From Cellulosimicrobium sp. ES-005 (lineage in GTDB: Bacteria; Actinomycetota; Actinomycetes; Actinomycetales; Cellulomonadaceae), in NCBI RefSeq assembly GCF_040448685.1, contig NZ_CP159290.1, forward strand, positions 4,791,881 through 4,855,880: 64,000 bases of DNA, read 5' to 3'. Below the pieces are notes generated by a model that saw nothing but the letters and a program-made list of their open reading frames with translations, was not told the origin of the DNA and made no database searches. A program made the translations under genes and the position numbers. Below, one piece after another: positions 25,190 to 35,295 of the stretch (position 1 is the first letter of the stretch; the number at the start of each line of letters is the position of its first letter).

Positions 25190-26917
25190 ATGGCCTCCTC
25201 CACCGCAGCACCCCCCGTCGACGGCGCCAAGCCGCTCGTCGTGCTCACCCCGCGCACCGTGTGGGTGATCTTCGGCGCGCTCATGGCGTCGATGTTCCTG
25301 TCCTCCCTCGACCAGTCGATCGTCGGCACCGCGATGCCGACCATCGTCGGCGAGCTCCACGGCGTCGAGCACCAGGGCTGGGTCATCACGGCCTACATCC
25401 TGGCCATCGCGATCGTCATGCCCCTGTACGGCAAGTTCGGCGACCTCTGGGGTCGTCGGTGGCCGTTCCTCGTCGCGATCGGGCTCTTCACCATCGCGTC
25501 GGCCGGTGCCGGGTTCGCGCAGTCGTTCCCCGAGCTCGTCGCCTGGCGCGGCGTGCAGGGCCTCGGCGGCGGCGGTCTGATGATCCTGTCGCAGGCGATC
25601 ATCGCGGACATCGTGCCCGCGAAGGACCGCGGCAAGTACATGGGTCCCATGGGCGCCCTGTTCGGCATCGCGGCCGTGATCGGGCCGCTCCTGGGCGGCT
25701 GGTTCACCGAGGGGCCGGGCTGGCGCTGGGCGTTCTGGATCAACGTGCCGATCGGCGTCGCGGCCTTCGTCGTCGCGTGGGTCGCGCTCAAGCTCCCGTC
25801 GCACCGCTCGGGCCGCAAGATCGACGTCGCCGGGATCTTCCTCATGGTCGTCGCCACGTCCGGCATCGTGCTCGTCACGAGCTGGGAGTCCCTCACCAGC
25901 TCGCGCGGCTACGACTGGTCGGACCCGTGGCTCCTGGGCCTCGTCACGGTCGTGATCGTGTCGATCGCCGCGTTCGTCGTGGTGGAGAACCGTGCCGAGG
26001 AGCCGCTGCTCCCGCTGCACCTCTTCAAGAACCGGACGTTCACGATCGCGACGCTCATCGGCCTCGTGCTGGGCATGGGCATGTTCTCGGCGCTCGCGTT
26101 CCTGCCGACGTTCCTCCAGATGTCGACCGGCGCCGGGGTCACCGAGTCCGGCTTCCTCCTGCTGCCCATGATGGCGGGCGTCATGCTCACGGCGATCGGG
26201 TCCGGTATCGCGATCACCAAGACCGGCCGCTACAAGGTGTTCCCGGTCGTCGGGCTCGCGATCACCGCCGCGGGCATGATCTGGCTCACGCGCATCACCG
26301 GGGACATGTCGATGTGGCTCTTCGGCGCCATGATCTTCGTCATGGGCGCCGGCATGGGCCTCGTCATGCAGACGATCGTCCTCGCGGTCCAGAACGCCGT
26401 CGACCCGCACGAGCTGGGGACCGCGACGAGCGCGAACAACTTCTTCCGCGAGATCGGCGCGGCCGTCGGCACGGCGCTGTTCAGCACGATCTTCACGTCG
26501 CGCCTCGCGGACAACCTCGAGGGCGTCTTCGCGGGCCTGCCCGCGGGCTCGGCCCCCGCCGGTGCCGAGGGGGCCTCGCTCACGCCCGAGATGGTGCAGC
26601 AGCTCCCCGAGCCGATCCACACGGGCGTCGTCGACGCGTTCACGGACGCGCTCGCCCCGGCCTTCTGGTACCTCGTCCCGCTCGTGCTCGTCGGGTTCGT
26701 CCTCGCGCTCTTCCTGCGCGAGGTCAAGCTCTCCGACGTCGCGGGGATGGTCGCGCGCGGCGAGGCCGTCGCGGACCACGGCGACCTCGTCGAGGACGCC
26801 CCGGTGCCGGTCGAGGACGGCGCGGGCGAGGCCCCGGCCGTCGTGACCGCGGGAGCCGCGGGGGCGGGCGGCGACCACCCGGAGGACCGGGGCCGCGACG
26901 CCACGCCGGTATCCTGA
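25190..26917 (+). CDS. DHA2 (EmrB/QacA)-family MFS multidrug efflux transporter
   Basis: A 575-residue 14-span drug:proton antiporter-type protein. The first segment holds LSSLDQSIVGTAMPTIVGEL (motif D1, LDxTIVNVALP-like), then GKFGDLWGRRWPFL (motif A), WRGVQGLGGGGLMILSQAII, and GALFGIAAVIGPLLGGWFTE (motif C, GPxLGG). A ~60-residue acidic Ala/Gly-rich cytosolic tail follows the last span. It lies downstream of a TetR regulator, a typical drug-responsive pair. Substrate is not predictable. Part of the 5-kb insert between folC and DUF4233-ndk. The DUF4233 promoter overlaps its stop. Confidence 0.92.
   Translation: MASSTAAPPVDGAKPLVVLTPRTVWVIFGALMASMFLSSLDQSIVGTAMPTIVGELHGVEHQGWVITAYILAIAIVMPLYGKFGDLWGRRWPFLVAIGLFTIASAGAGFAQSFPELVAWRGVQGLGGGGLMILSQAIIADIVPAKDRGKYMGPMGALFGIAAVIGPLLGGWFTEGPGWRWAFWINVPIGVAAFVVAWVALKLPSHRSGRKIDVAGIFLMVVATSGIVLVTSWESLTSSRGYDWSDPWLLGLVTVVIVSIAAFVVVENRAEEPLLPLHLFKNRTFTIATLIGLVLGMGMFSALAFLPTFLQMSTGAGVTESGFLLLPMMAGVMLTAIGSGIAITKTGRYKVFPVVGLAITAAGMIWLTRITGDMSMWLFGAMIFVMGAGMGLVMQTIVLAVQNAVDPHELGTATSANNFFREIGAAVGTALFSTIFTSRLADNLEGVFAGLPAGSAPAGAEGASLTPEMVQQLPEPIHTGVVDAFTDALAPAFWYLVPLVLVGFVLALFLREVKLSDVAGMVARGEAVADHGDLVEDAPVPVEDGAGEAPAVVTAGAAGAGGDHPEDRGRDATPVS
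26910..26915 (+). promoter_or_regulatory. Putative -10 (TATCCT) for the DUF4233 gene
   Basis: TATCCT overlaps the end of the MFS gene and ends 6 nt before the GTG at 26922, giving DUF4233 an independent leaderless start. Confidence 0.45.
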
Positions 26918-26921
26918 CCGG

Positions 26922-27416
26922 GTGAGCACCTCGCCGTCGCAGCCCGCCGCGCAGCCGTCCCGCTACGGCCGCGCGGCGGGCCCGGTGCGCCCCTCGCCGG
27001 GCGACCGGATCAAGCCCAAGAAGCCCGCGAAGGTCCAGTTCGCGTCCACCACGCTGCTGCTCGAGGCGTTCCTCGTGGTGTTCGCCACGCTCGTCGCCTA
27101 CGGGCTGCGGGACGTGCCGTACTCGCGCGGGCCGCTCGAGCTGCCGAGCGCGACGTCGATCTGGCTCGTGGGCGGCGCCCTCGCGGTCGTGCTCGTCGTC
27201 CTCTCGCGCATGGTCGGCACGCCGGGCGGCTACGTCGCCGGGTCGGTCGTCCAGGTGCCGGTCCTGGCGTTCGGCCTCGTCGTGCCGATGATGTTCGTCG
27301 TCGGCGGGCTCTTCGTCGTGCTGTGGGTCGTCTCGATCCGGCTCGGCGGGCGCATCGACCGGGAGCGCGCCGCGTACGACGCCGAGCACCCCGAGACCGC
27401 GCCCAACGCCGACTGA
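26922..27416 (+). CDS. DUF4233 membrane protein
   Basis: A 164-residue protein with a ~35-residue basic, Pro/Ser-rich N-terminal tail (RYGRAAGPVRPSPGDRIKPK) followed by about four hydrophobic segments, beginning at TTLLLEAFLVVFATLVAYGL, and a short charged C-terminus. The pattern matches the actinobacterial DUF4233 family, whose genes usually lie between folC and ndk; function is not known. The neighbour downstream is ndk as expected, but folC is 5 kb away because of the dha/TetR/MFS block. It has its own leaderless-type -10. Confidence 0.8.
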   Translation: MSTSPSQPAAQPSRYGRAAGPVRPSPGDRIKPKKPAKVQFASTTLLLEAFLVVFATLVAYGLRDVPYSRGPLELPSATSIWLVGGALAVVLVVLSRMVGTPGGYVAGSVVQVPVLAFGLVVPMMFVVGGLFVVLWVVSIRLGGRIDRERAAYDAEHPETAPNAD

Positions 27417-27469
27417 GGCGCGCCTCACGGGCCCGGTGGTCACGGCGTCCCGCACGCCCGCGCGGCCGG

Positions 27470-27475
27470 TAGGCT
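27470..27475 (+). promoter_or_regulatory. Putative -10 (TAGGCT) for ndk
   Basis: TAGGCT lies 8 nt before the ndk ATG with no Shine-Dalgarno between: leaderless-type start. The -35 is weak. Confidence 0.45.
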
Positions 27476-27483
27476 CGGCGACC

Positions 27484-27936
27484 ATGACCGACGTCGCACC
27501 CGCACTGACCGAGACCATCGAGCGCACCCTCATCCTCGTCAAGCCCGACGGCGTCCGCCGCGGCCTGTCCGGCGAGATCCTGCGGCGCGTCGAGGCCAAG
27601 GGCTACACGCTCGCCGCCGTGCGCCTGCTCGACGCGACGCCCGAGCTGCTCGCCGCGCACTACGCCGAGCACGAGGGCAAGCCGTTCTACCAGCCGCTCG
27701 TCGACTTCATGCTCTCGGGCAAGATCCTCGCGGTCGTGGCCGAGGGCCAGGGCGTCATCCCCGGCTTCCGCTCCCTCGCGGGCGCGACGAACCCGACCGA
27801 GGCCCTGCCCGGCACCGTCCGCGGCGACCTCGGCCGCGACTGGGGCCTCAAGGTCCAGCAGAACCTCGTCCACGGCTCCGACTCGCCCGAGTCCGCCGCG
27901 CGCGAGATCGCGCTCTGGTTCCCCGAGCTCGGCTGA
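27484..27936 (+). CDS. ndk: Nucleoside-diphosphate kinase
   Basis: A 150-residue cytosolic enzyme that equalises NTP/dNTP pools by a phospho-histidine ping-pong mechanism. Landmarks: RTLILVKPDGVRRGLSGEIL at the start, the Kpn-loop region RLLDATPELLAAHYAEHEGKPFY, ATNPTEALPGTVRGDLG, and the active-site His in NLVHGSDSPESA (about residue 130). Length is normal; a ~10-residue N-terminal extension (MTDVAPALTE) precedes the core. A perfect-type hairpin terminator follows 21 nt after the stop. Confidence 0.96.
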   Translation: MTDVAPALTETIERTLILVKPDGVRRGLSGEILRRVEAKGYTLAAVRLLDATPELLAAHYAEHEGKPFYQPLVDFMLSGKILAVVAEGQGVIPGFRSLAGATNPTEALPGTVRGDLGRDWGLKVQQNLVHGSDSPESAAREIALWFPELG

Positions 27937-27957
27937 CGCACCGTCACGCGGCACCGC

Positions 27958-27990
27958 GCCCCGTCCCGGCCGCACCGGCCGGGGCGGGGC
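27958..27990 (+). terminator. Hairpin terminator after ndk
   Basis: 27958-27972 pairs with 27976-27990 over 15 bp (one G-U) with a 3-nt loop. No T tract follows. It separates ndk from smc. Confidence 0.7.
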
Positions 27991-28067
27991 GTCTCGCGTC
28001 CCGGCGCCCCGCCGACGGCGTCCGGCCGCGCGGGGCGCAGATCCGCGGGTTCGTCGGGGGCCGCCAC

Positions 28068-28073
28068 TAGGCT
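28068..28073 (+). promoter_or_regulatory. Putative -10 (TAGGCT) for smc
   Basis: TAGGCT ends 7 nt before the smc GTG at 28081; no Shine-Dalgarno is seen, so the transcript is probably leaderless. Confidence 0.45.
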
Positions 28074-28080
28074 CGGGTCC

Positions 28081-31000
28081 GTGCACCTCAAGACCCTGAC
28101 GCTGCGCGGCTTCAAGTCGTTCGCGTCCGCGACGACGCTGAGCTTCGAGCCCGGGGTCACGTGCGTCGTCGGGCCGAACGGCTCGGGCAAGTCCAACGTC
28201 GTCGACGCGCTCGCGTGGGTCATGGGTGAGCAGGGCGCCAAGACGCTGCGCGGCGGCAAGATGGAGGACGTCATCTTCGCCGGGACGTCCGGGCGGCCGC
28301 CGCTCGGGCGCGCCGAGGTCTCCCTGACGATCGACAACACCGACGGCGCGCTGCCGATCGACTACACCGAGGTGACGATCTCCCGCACGCTGTTCCGCAG
28401 CGGCGGCTCCGAGTACGCGATCAACGGCGCCGCGTGCCGCCTCCTCGACATCCAGGACCTCCTCTCGGACTCCGGCCTCGGCCGGGAGATGCACGTGATC
28501 GTCGGGCAGGGACAGCTCGACGCGGTCCTGCGCGCGACCCCCGAGGACCGCCGCGGCTTCGTCGAGGAGGCCGCGGGCGTCCTCAAGCACCGCAAGCGCA
28601 AGGAGAAGGCGCTCCGCAAGCTCGACGCGATGCAGGCCAACCTCACCCGCCTCGCCGACCTCACGACCGAGATCCGCCGCCAGCTCGGCCCGCTGGGACG
28701 CCAGGCCGAGATCGCCCGCAAGGCGGCGACGATCCAGGCGGACCTGCGCGACGCCAAGGCCCGCCTGCTCGCGGACGACCTCGCGCAGCTCACCGCGACC
28801 CTGGAGCAGGAGATCGCGGACGAGGCGGCGCTGCGCGCGCAGCAGGCGGAGGTCGAGCGGGCGCTCGCCACGGCCCGCGACGGGCTCGGCCGGCTCGAGC
28901 GCGAGGCCGCGGAGGCGGCGCCCGCGCTCGGTGCCGCGACCGACGTCTGGTTCCGGCTGTCGTCCCTGCGCGAGCGCCTGCGCGGCACGCAGACGCTCGC
29001 GGAGGAGCGGGTCCGCCTGCTCGGTCGCCCGGAGCCCGCCCAGCGGGGCCAGGACCCCGACGAGCTCGAGGCCCAGGCGGAGCGCGTGCGCGCGACCGAG
29101 GCCGAGCTCGAGGCGGAGGTCGTCCGGGCGCGCGACGCGCTCGCGGCGGCCGTCGCGGACCGCGAGGACGCCGAGCGGTCGGCGGGCGAGGCCGAGCGCG
29201 CGGTCGCGACGCTGCTCCGCGGTGCCGCCGACCGGCGGGAGGGCCTCGCGCGCCTCGCGGGCCAGGTCGCCGCGCAGCGCACGCGGGTCGAGGCCGCGGA
29301 GGCGGAGATCGGGCGCCTCCGCGAGTCGCTGGCGGAGGCCGAGCACCGGGGCACCCAGGCGCGCACGGACTTCGCGGTGCTGGAGACCCAGGTGGTCGGC
29401 GCCGAGGAGGGCGAGGAAGGCCTCGACGCCGAGCACGAGGCCGCAGCGGACGAGGTCGAGCGGACGACGACGGTCGTGCGGGAGCTCGAGGACGAGGCGT
29501 CCGTGGCGGACCAGGAGCGCGCCACGTGGAGCGCGCGGATCGAGGCCCTGGAGCTGAGCCTGGACCGCAAGGACGGCGCCGGCGCGCTGCTCGCGGCCGA
29601 CGGCGTCGGGGTGGTGGGGTCTCTCGCGGCGCTGCTCGGCGTCGAGGCCGGGTACGAGGACGCCGTGGCTGCGGCGCTCGGCCCCGCCGCGGACGCCGTC
29701 GCCGTCGAGTCGGTCGACGCCGCCGTCGACGCGCTGCGCTACCTGCGCACCGAGGACGCCGGACGGGCGGGCCTGGTCGTGGCGGCCGACGGGGCGGACG
29801 GGAGCGTGCACGGCGACGTCGCCCTGCCGGACGGCGCGCGCTGGGTCGTCGACGTCGTGACGGCCGGCGGGGGCGTCGGCGGCGCCGTGCGCGCGCTGCT
29901 CTCCGACGTCGCGGTCGTCGAGGACCTCGCGGACGCGCGCGCCCTCGTGGCGCGGCACCCGGGCATCTCCGTCGTGACGCGCGGCGGCGATCTCCTCGCG
30001 ACGACCCGCGCGTGGGGCGGGTCGGCCTCCGCTCCGAGCGTGCTGCACCTGCAGGCCGCCCTCGACGAGGCGCGCGCCGCCCACGACGACGCCGCGGCCC
30101 GGGGGGAGCGCGCGCGGTTCGCCCTCGTGGGCGCGCGCGACGCCGCGCAGGAGGCCCGCGCTCGGTACGACGACACCCTCGACCGGCTCAACGAGTCGGA
30201 CGCCCAGCTCGCGGCCGTCGCGGAACAGCTCGGACACCTCGGCGCGACGGCGCGGTCGGCCGCGGCGGAGGCGGAGCGCGTGCGTACCTCGCTCGAGCGC
30301 GCGTCGCAGGGGCTCGACGACGCGCGCGAGGTGCTCGCGGACCTCGTGGCGCGGCTCGACGTCGCGGAGGCGGCCCCGGAGCAGTCCGAGGAGGCGGTCG
30401 CCGACGCGACGACCGAGCGCGACCGTCTCCTCGCGCTCGCGTCGGCGGCGCGCACCACCGAGACCGAGGCGCGTCTCGCGCTGCGGACCAGCGAGGAACG
30501 TGCGCGCGCCGTGGCCGGCCGGGCGCAGTCGCTCGCCCGGGCCGCCGCGGCGGAGCGCGAGGCGCGCGAGCGGGCCGCGCGGCGCGAGGCCGCCCGGGTG
30601 CGCCAGGCCGAGCGCGCGTCGGCCGTGCGCGACGGCGCGGCGCGCGCCCTCGGCGCGGTCGACCGGTCCCTCGCCCGCGCGGGCGAGGAGCGCGCGGCCG
30701 CCGAGGCGGCGCGCGCGGAGCGCGACGCCGCCGTGACCGCTGCCCGGCGCGAGGTCGACGACCTCGCCTCCCGCCTGCGCGAGCTGACCGACGTCGCGCA
30801 CCGCGACGAGGTGGCGCGCGCGCAGCAGCAGCTGCGCATCGAGCAGCTCCAGGCGCGCAGCGTCGACGAGCTCGGCCTCGACCCGGCGGTCCTCGTCGAG
30901 GAGCTCGGCCCGCACCGCGACGTCCCGGTCGCGTCGGACGACGACGAGCCGCGCACCGTGCCCTACGACCGCGCGGCCCAGGAGAAGCGGCTCCGGGCCG

Positions 31001-31638
31001 CCGAGCGGGACCTCGGTCGGCTCGGCAAGGTGAACCCGCTCGCGCTCGAGGAGTTCGCGGCGCTCGAGGAACGGCACAAGTTCCTCGCGGACCAGCTCGC
31101 CGACCTCAAGAAGTCGCGTGCCGACCTCCTGGAGATCGTCAAGGAGATCGACGAGCGCGTCGAGCGCGTGTTCGCCGACGCGTACCGCGACACCGCCGAG
31201 CAGTTCGAGCGGGTGTTCGCGCGCATGTTCCCCGGCGGCGAGGGACGGCTGGTACTCACGGACCCGGACGACATGCTCACGACCGGGATCGAGGTCGAGG
31301 CGCGGCCGGCGGGCAAGAAGGTCAAGCGGCTCTCGCTCCTGTCCGGGGGCGAGCGCTCGCTCACCGCGGTCGCGCTGCTCGTCGCGATCTTCAAGGCCCG
31401 GCCCTCGCCGTTCTACGTCATGGACGAGGTCGAGGCCGCGCTGGACGACGTCAACCTCGGCCGGCTCCTCGAGATCTTCCGGGAACTCCAGGAGGACTCG
31501 CAGCTCATCGTCATCACGCACCAGAAGCGCACGATGGAGATCGCCGACGCCCTCTACGGGGTGACGATGCGCGGCGACGGCGTGACGACCGTCATCAGCC
31601 AGCGGATGAACGAGACGCGCGAGGAGGTCCCCGTGTGA
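28081..31638 (+). CDS. smc: Chromosome segregation protein SMC
   Basis: An 1185-residue condensin ATPase. The N-terminal head has Walker A GPNGSGKSN (residues 31-39), then the Q-loop region and ISRTLFRSGGSEYAINGAAC. Two long Ala/Glu/Arg-rich coiled coils flank a hinge at about 500-670 (DGVGVVGSLAALLGVEAGYE ... HPGISVVTRGGDLL). The C-terminal head has the signature LSGGERSLTAVALL and Walker B FYVMDEVEAALDD, with the D-loop and switch His in VITHQKR. Length is normal. GTG 28081 starts MHLKTLTLRGFKSF, as in the family. Works with ScpAB on replicated DNA; scpAB are not in the window. Confidence 0.96.
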   Translation: MHLKTLTLRGFKSFASATTLSFEPGVTCVVGPNGSGKSNVVDALAWVMGEQGAKTLRGGKMEDVIFAGTSGRPPLGRAEVSLTIDNTDGALPIDYTEVTISRTLFRSGGSEYAINGAACRLLDIQDLLSDSGLGREMHVIVGQGQLDAVLRATPEDRRGFVEEAAGVLKHRKRKEKALRKLDAMQANLTRLADLTTEIRRQLGPLGRQAEIARKAATIQADLRDAKARLLADDLAQLTATLEQEIADEAALRAQQAEVERALATARDGLGRLEREAAEAAPALGAATDVWFRLSSLRERLRGTQTLAEERVRLLGRPEPAQRGQDPDELEAQAERVRATEAELEAEVVRARDALAAAVADREDAERSAGEAERAVATLLRGAADRREGLARLAGQVAAQRTRVEAAEAEIGRLRESLAEAEHRGTQARTDFAVLETQVVGAEEGEEGLDAEHEAAADEVERTTTVVRELEDEASVADQERATWSARIEALELSLDRKDGAGALLAADGVGVVGSLAALLGVEAGYEDAVAAALGPAADAVAVESVDAAVDALRYLRTEDAGRAGLVVAADGADGSVHGDVALPDGARWVVDVVTAGGGVGGAVRALLSDVAVVEDLADARALVARHPGISVVTRGGDLLATTRAWGGSASAPSVLHLQAALDEARAAHDDAAARGERARFALVGARDAAQEARARYDDTLDRLNESDAQLAAVAEQLGHLGATARSAAAEAERVRTSLERASQGLDDAREVLADLVARLDVAEAAPEQSEEAVADATTERDRLLALASAARTTETEARLALRTSEERARAVAGRAQSLARAAAAEREARERAARREAARVRQAERASAVRDGAARALGAVDRSLARAGEERAAAEAARAERDAAVTAARREVDDLASRLRELTDVAHRDEVARAQQQLRIEQLQARSVDELGLDPAVLVEELGPHRDVPVASDDDEPRTVPYDRAAQEKRLRAAERDLGRLGKVNPLALEEFAALEERHKFLADQLADLKKSRADLLEIVKEIDERVERVFADAYRDTAEQFERVFARMFPGGEGRLVLTDPDDMLTTGIEVEARPAGKKVKRLSLLSGGERSLTAVALLVAIFKARPSPFYVMDEVEAALDDVNLGRLLEIFRELQEDSQLIVITHQKRTMEIADALYGVTMRGDGVTTVISQRMNETREEVPV

Positions 31639-31775
31639 GCGGGCTCACGCCGCCGCACGGCACGTGCGCGACCTGGGCGGACGCTGGAGAAACGTTGGAA
31701 TTCCGGGCCTTGTGAAGATGTGGTGCCGATCGGACGGCACGGCGTGGCACGGGTCGCGCCGCGTGCGTCGACCCG

Positions 31776-31781
31776 GATACT
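31776..31781 (+). promoter_or_regulatory. Putative -10 (GATACT) for the small membrane protein gene
   Basis: GATACT ends 7 nt before the ATG at 31789, another leaderless-type arrangement. Confidence 0.35.
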
Positions 31782-31788
31782 GGACCTC

Positions 31789-32169
31789 ATGGTCTGGATG
31801 TTCGTGTGGCTGGGGCTCACGCTCGGCGTCGCCGCCGTCGTGTTCCTGTTCGCGAGCGTCGTCGCGCGCTCGGAGGCCCAGGCCACGGGCGCGGCGGGGG
31901 ACCGGTCCGGTGAGCAGGGGATGCGCGCGTTCTGGCGCGACTTCCGCTCGGGGCTGCGTCGGCGGCGTCGCCGCGGGAACCTGGACGCCCACCACGTCGG
32001 GACCGTGCGCATGCCTCGGCCGGTCGACACGAGCATCGACGACTTCTTCACCGCGACCGAGGTGACGTCGAACGCGTACGTCGACGCGGAGGAGCTCACC
32101 GACGTCCTGCACCGCGCGCGGGAGCGCGTGCGGCCGCTGCACACGGGAGAGCGTCCCCCTCAGGCGTGA
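31789..32169 (+). CDS. Small single-span membrane protein, unknown function
   Basis: A 126-residue protein with one N-terminal membrane segment (MVWMFVWLGLTLGVAAVVFL), a short spacer, and a soluble tail containing a basic cluster (WRDFRSGLRRRRRRGNLD) and an acidic region near the end (TSIDDFFTATEVTSNAY). No family recognised. Topology by the positive-inside rule places the tail in the cytosol. It lies between smc and ftsY on the same strand, 150 nt after smc. The ATG at 31789 was chosen because the hydrophobic segment starts there and a -10 lies 7 nt upstream; a longer frame from 31720 is unsupported. Confidence 0.6.
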   Translation: MVWMFVWLGLTLGVAAVVFLFASVVARSEAQATGAAGDRSGEQGMRAFWRDFRSGLRRRRRRGNLDAHHVGTVRMPRPVDTSIDDFFTATEVTSNAYVDAEELTDVLHRARERVRPLHTGERPPQA

Positions 32170-32220
32170 CCACCGCGGGACCACGGGCGTGACCGCCGCG
32201 TGGCCTCCGCCCTCGTCTGA

Positions 32221-32226
32221 GAGACT
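32221..32226 (+). promoter_or_regulatory. Putative -10 (GAGACT) for ftsY
   Basis: GAGACT ends 6 nt before the ftsY GTG at 32233, with no Shine-Dalgarno between. Confidence 0.4.
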
Positions 32227-32232
32227 TCCGGG

Positions 32233-33405
32233 GTGAACGACCTCCTCCCGCTCTGGATCGTCCTCGGCGTCCTGCTTCTCGTCGGCCTCGTCACCTTCGG
32301 GACCGTGTCGGTCCGTCGGCGTCGCCGCGACGTCGTCGAGCCCCCGCCCACCGCACCCGCCGAGCCGCCGGCGACCCGCGAGCCCGTGACGGCGCCCCCG
32401 GGCGCCGAGGTGCAGGCCCCGCCCGTGGAGGAGGCGCCTCCCGCGCCGACGGTCGAGCGGCCCGAGCCCGTCGGCGGTCGCCTCGTCCGGCTCCGTGAGC
32501 GCCTCGCGCGCTCCGGCTCGCCGCTCGGCGCCCGGCTCCTCTCCGTGCTCTCGCGCGACCACCTCGCGGAGGACGACTGGGACGAGCTCGAGGAGACGCT
32601 CCTGCTCGCGGACGTGGGCGCCGGTCCTGCCGGCGAGCTCATCGACGCGCTGCGCACCAAGGTCCGCGTCCTCGGCGTCCGGGACGCCGCGAGCGTGCGC
32701 GACCTGCTCCGCACGGAGCTCGTCGCGCTCGTCGACCCGTCGCTCGACCGGTCGCTCGCGACGTCGCCCCACGCCGGCGAGGACGGGAACCCGGTGCCGG
32801 CCGTGGTGCTCGTCGTCGGCGTGAACGGCACGGGGAAGACGACGACGGTCGGCAAGCTCGCGCGCGTGCTCGTCGCGGAGGACCGCAGCGTCGTGCTCGG
32901 CGCGGCGGACACGTTCCGGGCCGCGGCGGCGGACCAGCTCGAGACCTGGGGCTCGCGCGTCGGCGTCCCGACCGTGCGCTCGGACCGCGACGGCGCCGAC
33001 CCCGCCGCCGTGGCGTTCGACGCCGTGCGCCGGGGCCGCGCCGAGGGCGTGGACGTCGTGCTCGTCGACACCGCCGGCCGGCTCCAGAACAAGCAGGGCC
33101 TCATGGACGAGCTGGGCAAGATCCGGCGCGTCATCACCAAGGAGGCGCCGCTCTCCGAGGTCCTCCTCGTCCTCGACGCGACCACGGGGCAGAACGGTCT
33201 CAACCAGGCGCGCGTGTTCGGCGAGGTCGCCGGTGTGACGGGCATCGTCCTGACGAAGCTCGACGGGACGGCACGAGGAGGCATCGTCGTCGCGGTGCAG
33301 CGCGAGCTGGGCGTCCCCGTGAAGCTCGTCGGGCTGGGGGAGGGACCCGACGACCTCGCCCCGTTCGACCCGGAGCAGTTCGTCGACGGGCTCCTCGGCG
33401 ACTGA
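32233..33405 (+). CDS. ftsY: Signal recognition particle receptor FtsY
   Basis: A 390-residue SRP GTPase that docks ribosome-SRP complexes at the membrane. It begins with a membrane segment (LPLWIVLGVLLLVGLVTFG), then a Pro/Ala/Glu-rich A-domain, the N-domain (LVRLRERLARSGSPLGARLL), and the G-domain: GVNGTGKTTTVGKLA (G1, ~197-211), ADTFRAAAADQLE, LVDTAGRLQNKQGLMDEL (G3), and GIVLTKLDGTARGG (G4). The N-terminal anchor is usual in actinobacteria. The partner Ffh is encoded at 37.3 kb, beyond the nitrogen operon. Confidence 0.96.
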   Translation: MNDLLPLWIVLGVLLLVGLVTFGTVSVRRRRRDVVEPPPTAPAEPPATREPVTAPPGAEVQAPPVEEAPPAPTVERPEPVGGRLVRLRERLARSGSPLGARLLSVLSRDHLAEDDWDELEETLLLADVGAGPAGELIDALRTKVRVLGVRDAASVRDLLRTELVALVDPSLDRSLATSPHAGEDGNPVPAVVLVVGVNGTGKTTTVGKLARVLVAEDRSVVLGAADTFRAAAADQLETWGSRVGVPTVRSDRDGADPAAVAFDAVRRGRAEGVDVVLVDTAGRLQNKQGLMDELGKIRRVITKEAPLSEVLLVLDATTGQNGLNQARVFGEVAGVTGIVLTKLDGTARGGIVVAVQRELGVPVKLVGLGEGPDDLAPFDPEQFVDGLLGD

Positions 33406-33514
33406 CGGGGGACGTCCACGGGTCACGGTCGTGTCACGCTCCGATCACGAGCGTGTCGCGATCCGGACGCGGTGCGACGTCCCCGGAGGTGTGAAGGGGC
33501 GGTGAAACGGAACG

Positions 33515-33550
33515 TTTACGTCCGAGGAACGCTTGTCACACCCGCGTAAC
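33515..33550 (+). promoter_or_regulatory. GlnR-box-like sites upstream of amtB
   Basis: TTTAC-N6-GGAAC (33515-33530) and GTCAC-N6-GTAAC (33535-33550) each resemble one half of the actinobacterial GlnR box (GTnAC-N6-GAAAC), with the conserved AC positions 11 bp apart within each unit. The spacing between units is 4 nt where 6 would be standard. They lie ~80 nt before the amtB ATG, a usual place for nitrogen control. Confidence 0.5.
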
Positions 33551-33626
33551 ACGGCGACACCGCGGGGGAAACCCGCCCGCACCACCGTAGTCCCCGACCG
33601 GCCGCCCGGCTGGCGAGGGGAGATGA

Positions 33627-35279
<1,653 letters not shown>

Positions 35280-35295
35280 GGCGACGGGCCATCGG

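Noticed and set aside
27010..31521. A ~1500-codon minus-strand frame opposite DUF4233, ndk and smc
   Set aside because: Runs antisense through three well-supported genes and has no recognisable domain.
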